From assembly GCA_035063765.1 (NCBI GenBank), contig JAPSFT010000029.1, positions 1 to 43,797 on the forward strand: a stretch of 43,797 nt of DNA, written 5' to 3'. A program made the position numbers and the translations under genes. This stretch comes from Deltaproteobacteria bacterium (GTDB lineage Bacteria; Myxococcota_A; UBA9160; PR03). Of this stretch, positions 39,077-43,797 are shown one piece after another; position 1 is the first letter of the stretch; each line of letters opens with the position of its first letter. The notes below the pieces were generated by a model. The model saw nothing but the letters and a program-made list of their open reading frames with translations, was not told the DNA's origin and ran no database searches.

Positions 39077-39736
39077 CTACTTCGCGAGCTCCTCGGCGAC
39101 CAGCGCCCGCAGCGGCTCGTAGCCGAGCTCGGGGAGCAGCCGGCCGTTCACGAAGAAGCTCGGCGTCCCGCGCACCCCGAGCTGCTCCGCATCGCCCCGG
39201 TCGCGCTCGATCTTCGCGCGGTGCTTGATGCCCTCGTAGGAGGCCTGGAAGGCCGCCATGTCGAGTCCGATCTGGCGGGCGTACGAGGGGATCAGCTCGG
39301 GGCGGGGGCTGCGATGGTCGCCCCAGACGGGCTGGTTCGCGAACAGCGCGTCGAGCATCTCCCAGTAGCGGCCCTGCTCGCCCGCCGCCTCGAGCGCCGC
39401 CATGGCCTGCATCGAGTTCGCGTGCAGCGGCAGGTAGCGGACCACGAGCCGGACCCGGCCGTCCTGCTCCGCGAGCACCCGGTTCACGTACGGGTACATG
39501 GCGCGACAGGCCTCGCACTCCGGGTCGAGGAACTCGACGATCGTCACCTTGGCGCCGCGCGGGCCCTTGCTCGGGCTGTCGGGGTGGACCAGGAGCGCGG
39601 GATCGACCGCCGGGCTCTCCGCCGCGGCCGCCGGCCGGCGCTCCTCCTGGGCGCCGCGGTAGAGGCGCGCGCCGAACAGCCAGGCCGCCACCGCGATCAG
39701 CGCGATGCCGATCACCAGGGCCACCTCCTTCCTCAT
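39077..39736 (-). CDS. DsbA-family membrane-anchored thiol oxidoreductase
   Basis: A 219-residue protein with an N-terminal membrane anchor (VALVIGIALIAVAAWLFGA) and a periplasmic thioredoxin fold. The active site is FLDPECEACRAM (Cys74/Cys77), and the cis-Pro loop is VRGTPSFFVNGR. The insert RYLPLHANSMQAMAALEAAG is typical of DsbA/BdbD-like disulfide oxidants. ATG 39736 has GAGGAGGT 7 nt upstream and overlaps the dsbB stop as ATGA, so the two form an oxidase-reoxidase pair introducing disulfides into exported proteins such as those in this window. Confidence 0.9.
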   Translation of the reverse strand: MRKEVALVIGIALIAVAAWLFGARLYRGAQEERRPAAAAESPAVDPALLVHPDSPSKGPRGAKVTIVEFLDPECEACRAMYPYVNRVLAEQDGRVRLVVRYLPLHANSMQAMAALEAAGEQGRYWEMLDALFANQPVWGDHRSPRPELIPSYARQIGLDMAAFQASYEGIKHRAKIERDRGDAEQLGVRGTPSFFVNGRLLPELGYEPLRALVAEELAK

Positions 39737-40155
39737 GCGCGAGACCTCCTCGAGCCGGCGGCAGACGCCAGCAGGCAGGCGCCGATCACCGCGAAGGCCG
39801 CGAGCGCCAACGCCGGGATCGTGACGAAGCCGAACCACGCGATCGGGCGCGCCGCGCACGAGACGCCCTGGCCGCAAGGCGCGAGACGCTCCGGGACCAC
39901 ACCGTAGTCGATCAGGTTGTGGTACGCGGCGATCGCGAGGCCGAGCGCGACCAGGGGCAGGCAGTACCAGGTGACGCGGGCGTCGCGCAGCACGATCCCG
40001 ACCGGGAGCAGCAGCGCGAGCGGGAACATGCAGATGCGCTGGTACCAGCAGAGCGTGCAGGGTGGAAGCCCCATCACCTCGCCGAAGAACAGGCTCCCGA
40101 GCGTCGCCGCGAGAGCGACCAGCCAGGCCGCGTAGAGCCAGTACGTCGGACCCAT
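39733..40155 (-). CDS. dsbB: Disulfide bond formation protein B
   Basis: A 140-residue four-helix membrane protein that reoxidises the DsbA-like partner using quinone. Periplasmic Cys pairs are Cys33/Cys36 ([16 protein letters not shown]) and Cys94/Cys100 ([12 protein letters not shown]). Hydrophobic segments include [48 protein letters not shown] and [20 protein letters not shown]. The short length resembles the BdbC type. ATG 40155 has GGAGGT 5 nt upstream. It is the first gene of dsbB-dsbA. Confidence 0.92.
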   Translation of the reverse strand: MGPTYWLYAAWLVALAATLGSLFFGEVMGLPPCTLCWYQRICMFPLALLLPVGIVLRDARVTWYCLPLVALGLAIAAYHNLIDYGVVPERLAPCGQGVSCAARPIAWFGFVTIPALALAAFAVIGACLLASAAGSRRSRA

Positions 40156-40587
40156 CGCAGACCTCCAGGCGGTGCTGCGGCTGCCGGCCGCCCCGCCCAC
40201 CCACCGCGGCTCGACGCGGGCGGCCGGATCGACGCGCCGCCCGAGCACGGTGTTCACGTGGATCGCCGTCCTTCACCACCCGACGCACCGGGCAGCGCTG
40301 GCTGGCTCTCGCATCGGGCCCCGGGTCGCGTCCCGCCGACTCGCCCGGGATCGCTCCGGGGCTCGCGGCCCGGGCCGCCCCACCGGTCGTCCCTCGATCG
40401 CCCGGCCGGGTGCCGGAGCTTGACTCCGGCGAGCGCGGAGAGATAGCGTTCGCCCCGGGTGTGCCGGCCCCCCCGATGGTGACGGACTCCTCCCGCTCGC
40501 GCGCCGTCCGTTGAATCGTGTGCGCTCGATCGGGCGTCTTTTCCCCTTTGCGGCCCGCCTCCAGCGGGCCCCGAGCGAGAGGCGCCG
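40156..40587. other. 432-nt divergent intergenic region
   Basis: No protein-coding gene is supported here. It holds an 8-bp hairpin (40217-40224 with 40236-40243) upstream of dsbB, a candidate promoter with overlapping palindrome for the RND gene (40412-40449), and a 7-bp hairpin with 5-nt loop (40552-40558/40564-40570) in the RND leader, just before its GAGAGG ribosome-binding site. A CTTTTCCCCTTT tract precedes that hairpin. Confidence 0.5.
40412..40449 (+). promoter_or_regulatory. Candidate promoter and operator of the RND permease
   Basis: TTGACT (40420-40425), an 18-nt spacer and TAGCGT (40444-40449) resemble a sigma70 promoter. The 7-5-7 palindrome GCCGGAG-CTTGA-CTCCGGC (40412-40430) covers the -35, which would suit repression. 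The transcript would carry a leader of about 130 nt. Confidence 0.45.
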
Positions 40588-43500
40588 ATGTCCCAAGCAA
40601 GCCCGCCCGAACACCACGTCCGCCAGACGCGGACGCTCCAGTTCGCGCGTTGGGTCGTGCGCAACCGCTTCCCGATCGCGATCTGGCTGATCGTGACCAC
40701 CCTGTTCTTCCTCTACCCGATCGTCAACGCCGTCCTCGACGGACTCGGCGCGAAGCTGCCCGGTCCGGTGGTACGCGTCGACACCTCGGCGCGCGCGCAA
40801 TGGCCCGAGCATCCCTTCATCCACGCCCAGGACAAGTTCGCCCGCCAGTTCGGGACCTCGTCGCTGGTGGCGCTCGGTGTCGTGGTGCGCGACGGAAACA
40901 TCTTCACGCCGGATACGCTCCAGAAGCTCCACGACATCACGCGGCGGCTGGACGGCGTCGGCTACGACTCGCGCAACGAGGAACGCGAGGAGCTCCGGGG
41001 CAAGCTCGAGGAGCAGGGGCTCAGCGACGTCGAGATCCTGCGCGAGCTCGACCGCCACTTCCCGCCCTATCCGGTGAACCACGACCAGGTGCGCTCGCTC
41101 GCACACTCGAGCACACGCGCCATCCAGATCGAGCCCGACGGCTCGATCACCTCCGACGTGCTGATGAAGAAGGTGCCGCAGAACGCGGAGGAATCCGAGC
41201 GGCTGCGCGGCCTGGTGCGGCAGAACCCCCCGTTCATCTACGGGCGCCTGGTGAGCTGGGACGAGAAGGGCGCACTGGTCACGGCCGGCTTCATCACGGA
41301 CCGCCTGAACTCCTCGGAGACCTATCGTGCGGTCTTCAACCACATCCAGAAGATCAAGACCGACATCGAGGAGCCGGCCTGTGCACAATCCTACGCACAC
41401 GGCTTCCTCGGCTCCGCCTGGCAGGCGGTGAAGCGGGTCTTCGTCGGCGCCGAGATCCACGAGAGCTTCCCGGAGGGGTGCAACCTCAAGGTCTTCGTCA
41501 CCGGCGAGCCGGTCCACGTCGGCTGGATCCTGAAGCACGCGCTCGAGATCACGATCTACGTGGTGCTCACCGTACTCGTGATCTTCCTGCTGCTGCTCGG
41601 CTACTTCCGCCGGTGGCACGGGGTGTTGATCCCGTTCGTGGCTGCGGTCGCCACGGTGATCTGGGGCCTCGGCTTCTGCGGCTGGACCGGGATCACCTTC
41701 GACCCACTGGTGCTGGTAATTCCCATGATCATCACGGCGCGCGCCGTCTCGCACACGGTGCAGATGGCCGAGCGCTTCTTCGAGGACTACGAGGTCCTCG
41801 CCCCCCAGTACGGCGATCCGCACGAGGCCAAGATCGAGGCCGCCACGATCGCGATGGCCGAGCTCATCGTGCCCGGCACCCTCGGCATCGTCGTCGACGT
41901 CGGCGGGCTCCTGGTGATCCTCGTGACCTCCATCCCACAGATGCGCGACCTCGCCATCTTCGGCGCCTTCTGGGTGACCTCGATCCTGGCGACCGTGGAG
42001 ATCCTCCACCCGGTCATGATCTGCTACCTGCCCGCCCCCACGGAGCACGAGCACTTCCTGCCCGGCTCGATGGTGCGCTTCACGCGCTGGGTGGGCTGGG
42101 TCACGACGCACCCGCGCTGGAAGTACGTGGTCGCCGCGGTGACCCTGATCCTGTTCGCCTCTTCCACCTACATCACGCTGTTCCACTCGAAGATCGGGCA
42201 GGTGACGCCTGGCTCACCGCTCCTGTGGCCCGATCACGAATTCAACATCGCCACCGACCAGATCGCCCAGCGTTTCGGCGGCGTGGACCAGTTCGTGGTG
42301 TTCGTGAGTGGCGATCGCGAGAACGCCAGCGCCGACCCGCTGCCGATCCAACGCATGACCGAATTCGAGCGCTGGATGGCGTCGTTCACCAACCTCGGCG
42401 CCTCGGTGTCGATCGCGCCGATCATCCGCGGCTACTGGCGCATGAACCACTACGGCGACCCGAAATGGCAGTTCGTGCCAGGCCACCCGGGCACCGTACG
42501 AACCGTGATCTTCCAGCTCCGGACCAACGGTGCCCCGGGCTTCCTGCGCCCGTTCATGACCGACGACAGCCGGAACGCGAACGTCTCGTTCTTCTATCCG
42601 GATCACAAGGGCGACACGATCAACCACGCGGTGCTGGCGTCGGACTACTTCATCAAGCAGAACCCGATGGGCGAGGTGATCGTCCGCCTCGACATGGACA
42701 TCGCTGCCAAGGACGCCCCCTTCTTCAGCAGGGAGAAGCTCACCGACATCTGGTACTACATGCTCGGGCCGCTGCTCCCGCCGCGAAACCACACGCTGAC
42801 GGTCCAGCACCGCGACGACGGCAGCTACAAGGCCGTTCCCGTCCACAACGCCGTCGACGGCCTGCCCGACTGGCTCGACGAGTTCCGCGAGGGCGCCATC
42901 GCCGACTTCGAGACCGAGCGCGACTCGGTCGAGGAGGGCGAGTTCTTCGCCTGGCCGTCGACGCTGGAGGGCTGGTCGGCCGACGACGTAGACGCCTGGT
43001 ACGAGAGCAAGGAGCAGGGCATCCGCGTCGTGGCGGTGAACACCCAGGACCTGATCGTCCAGGACATGAAGGCCGTCGAACCGATCCCCAAGTACCAGCC
43101 GACCAATTCCTGGACGCGCGGCGTCCAGTTCGTGATGGCTGGCGGCATCATGGGCATCCTGGCTGCCATCAACCACGAGGTCGAGCGCGCGCACCTGGCG
43201 AACATCACGCTGATCTTCGCCGTGATCTTCGTGCTGCACTCGATCACCTACTGGTCGGTCGCCAGCGGCGGGATCATCTTCCTGCAGATCGCGACGGCCA
43301 CCCTGTTGTCGCTCGCCTACATGGCGATCCGTGACATCGGTCTCAACATCAACACCCTGCCGGTGCAGTCGGTGGGCGTCGGCATCGGCGTCGACTACGC
43401 GATCTACATCGTGGACCGCATCCGCCAGGAGGTTGCCGACACGGCGGACATCGACGAAGCGGTGCGCCGCGCCGTGGGGACGACCGGCATGGCCGTGACC

Positions 43501-43752
43501 TTCACGGCGACGACGGTGGTCGGCGGCATCATCCTGTGGTCCTTCTCGAACCTGCGCTTCCAGGCCGAGATGGCCCAGCTGCTGGTGCTGCTGATGGTCG
43601 TCAACATGCTCGGTGCCATCACGGTGGTGCCGACCTTCTACTCGATCCTGCGCCCGAAGGTGGCGACGGCCCTGCTCAGCGACGAGCAGCGCGCGCTGCT
43701 GGAAGCCCAGAAGGAGCGCGAGCGCAAGCTCGGGCTGCGCGAAGGAGCGTGA
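40588..43752 (+). CDS. RND/MMPL-family exporter permease
   Basis: A 1054-residue inner-membrane transporter with two repeated halves. One helix at residues ~25-48 is followed by a large periplasmic domain; helices resume near residue 312 (LEITIYVVLTVLVIFLLLLG), and a second large domain precedes helices from about 860. The second half has VGVGIGVDYAIYIVDRIRQE, the TM10-like proton-relay motif with Asp near 935. The equivalent segment of the first half is IPMIITARAVSHTVQMAERF, with no Asp, so proton relay seems asymmetric. It resembles MMPL/hopanoid-type lipid exporters rather than drug pumps; no adaptor or TolC gene is visible. ATG 40588 has GAGAGG 5 nt upstream. Its codon use is less G+C-extreme than its neighbours'. 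Confidence 0.93.
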   Translation: MSQASPPEHHVRQTRTLQFARWVVRNRFPIAIWLIVTTLFFLYPIVNAVLDGLGAKLPGPVVRVDTSARAQWPEHPFIHAQDKFARQFGTSSLVALGVVVRDGNIFTPDTLQKLHDITRRLDGVGYDSRNEEREELRGKLEEQGLSDVEILRELDRHFPPYPVNHDQVRSLAHSSTRAIQIEPDGSITSDVLMKKVPQNAEESERLRGLVRQNPPFIYGRLVSWDEKGALVTAGFITDRLNSSETYRAVFNHIQKIKTDIEEPACAQSYAHGFLGSAWQAVKRVFVGAEIHESFPEGCNLKVFVTGEPVHVGWILKHALEITIYVVLTVLVIFLLLLGYFRRWHGVLIPFVAAVATVIWGLGFCGWTGITFDPLVLVIPMIITARAVSHTVQMAERFFEDYEVLAPQYGDPHEAKIEAATIAMAELIVPGTLGIVVDVGGLLVILVTSIPQMRDLAIFGAFWVTSILATVEILHPVMICYLPAPTEHEHFLPGSMVRFTRWVGWVTTHPRWKYVVAAVTLILFASSTYITLFHSKIGQVTPGSPLLWPDHEFNIATDQIAQRFGGVDQFVVFVSGDRENASADPLPIQRMTEFERWMASFTNLGASVSIAPIIRGYWRMNHYGDPKWQFVPGHPGTVRTVIFQLRTNGAPGFLRPFMTDDSRNANVSFFYPDHKGDTINHAVLASDYFIKQNPMGEVIVRLDMDIAAKDAPFFSREKLTDIWYYMLGPLLPPRNHTLTVQHRDDGSYKAVPVHNAVDGLPDWLDEFREGAIADFETERDSVEEGEFFAWPSTLEGWSADDVDAWYESKEQGIRVVAVNTQDLIVQDMKAVEPIPKYQPTNSWTRGVQFVMAGGIMGILAAINHEVERAHLANITLIFAVIFVLHSITYWSVASGGIIFLQIATATLLSLAYMAIRDIGLNINTLPVQSVGVGIGVDYAIYIVDRIRQEVADTADIDEAVRRAVGTTGMAVTFTATTVVGGIILWSFSNLRFQAEMAQLLVLLMVVNMLGAITVVPTFYSILRPKVATALLSDEQRALLEAQKERERKLGLREGA

Positions 43753-43761
43753 GACCCCGGC

Positions 43762-43778
43762 GCGGGGGCGGCCCCCGC
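43762..43778 (+). terminator. Terminator-like hairpin after the RND gene
   Basis: GCGGGGG (43762-43768) and CCCCCGC (43772-43778) form a 7-bp stem with a 3-nt loop, 10 nt after the stop. There is no T tract. The window ends shortly after. Confidence 0.45.
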
Positions 43779-43797
43779 CCGGGCCCCCCCGCCGAAA

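Noticed and set aside
1-43797. tRNA, rRNA, integrase or transposase genes
   Set aside because: No T-loop GTTCGA context with a cloverleaf, no rRNA signature and no recombinase or DDE motif was found on either strand.

Overview
High-G+C (visually about 70% or more), gene-dense bacterial chromosome segment with no rRNA, tRNA, CRISPR, phage or insertion-sequence genes. Lipoprotein signals, a DsbA/DsbB pair, an RND-type permease, a PDZ-containing periplasmic protease and a membrane-bound fumarate reductase point to a Gram-negative. Heteromeric acyl-CoA dehydrogenases, an alpha-methylacyl-CoA racemase and a possible DUF2378-like protein would fit a deltaproteobacterial, myxobacterial or Binatia-like lineage; that placement is inference, because no marker gene is present.

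Layout. 1-3067: end of an unknown gene, a small sulfotransferase preceded by a 20-codon coupled leader ORF, and a PIG-L deacetylase plus GT4 glycosyltransferase (surface glycan or glycolipid chemistry). 3238-7543: class III aminotransferase, unknown protein, short-type ArgC, Ppx/GppA phosphatase. 7590-12440 (minus strand): PQQ glucose-dehydrogenase-like lipoprotein, methylacyl-CoA racemase, PabB. 12604-16416: epoxide hydrolase, ABHD18-like hydrolase, amidase. 16643-22496 (minus): PaaI-like thioesterase, class I glutamine amidotransferase and TPR lipoprotein; then an operon of beta-carbonic anhydrase, a 38-codon ORF, HCCA-isomerase-like protein, orphan adenine methyltransferase and a SRPBCC-like protein. 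22740-26469: C-terminal processing protease, CYTH protein, DHH phosphoesterase, BolA. 26736-31513: two divergent two-gene acyl-CoA dehydrogenase operons. 31676-33019: secreted His/Arg/Asp-rich protein and Hsp20. 33165-36432: frdABCD. 36506-38430: aguB-aguA (agmatine to putrescine). 38524-40155: NYN nuclease-like protein and dsbB-dsbA. 40588-43752: RND/MMPL permease.

The best-supported metabolic themes are acyl-CoA dehydrogenation and epimerisation of branched or steroid-like chains, quinone-linked respiration (frdABCD, PQQ dehydrogenase), arginine/polyamine metabolism (ArgC, AguA, AguB) and periplasmic protein maintenance (Prc, DsbA/B, Hsp20).

The most interesting signals lie outside the large genes: a recurrent TAN(C/G)CT hexamer 6-9 nt before start codons, suggesting leaderless transcripts; small ORFs coupled by GTGA overlaps; a structured 5' region at hsp20 that could act as a temperature-sensing RNA; a perfect 30-bp inverted repeat at the ppx start; and a 44-nt tandem hairpin repeat beside a G-rich 3' region downstream of an acyl-CoA dehydrogenase operon.
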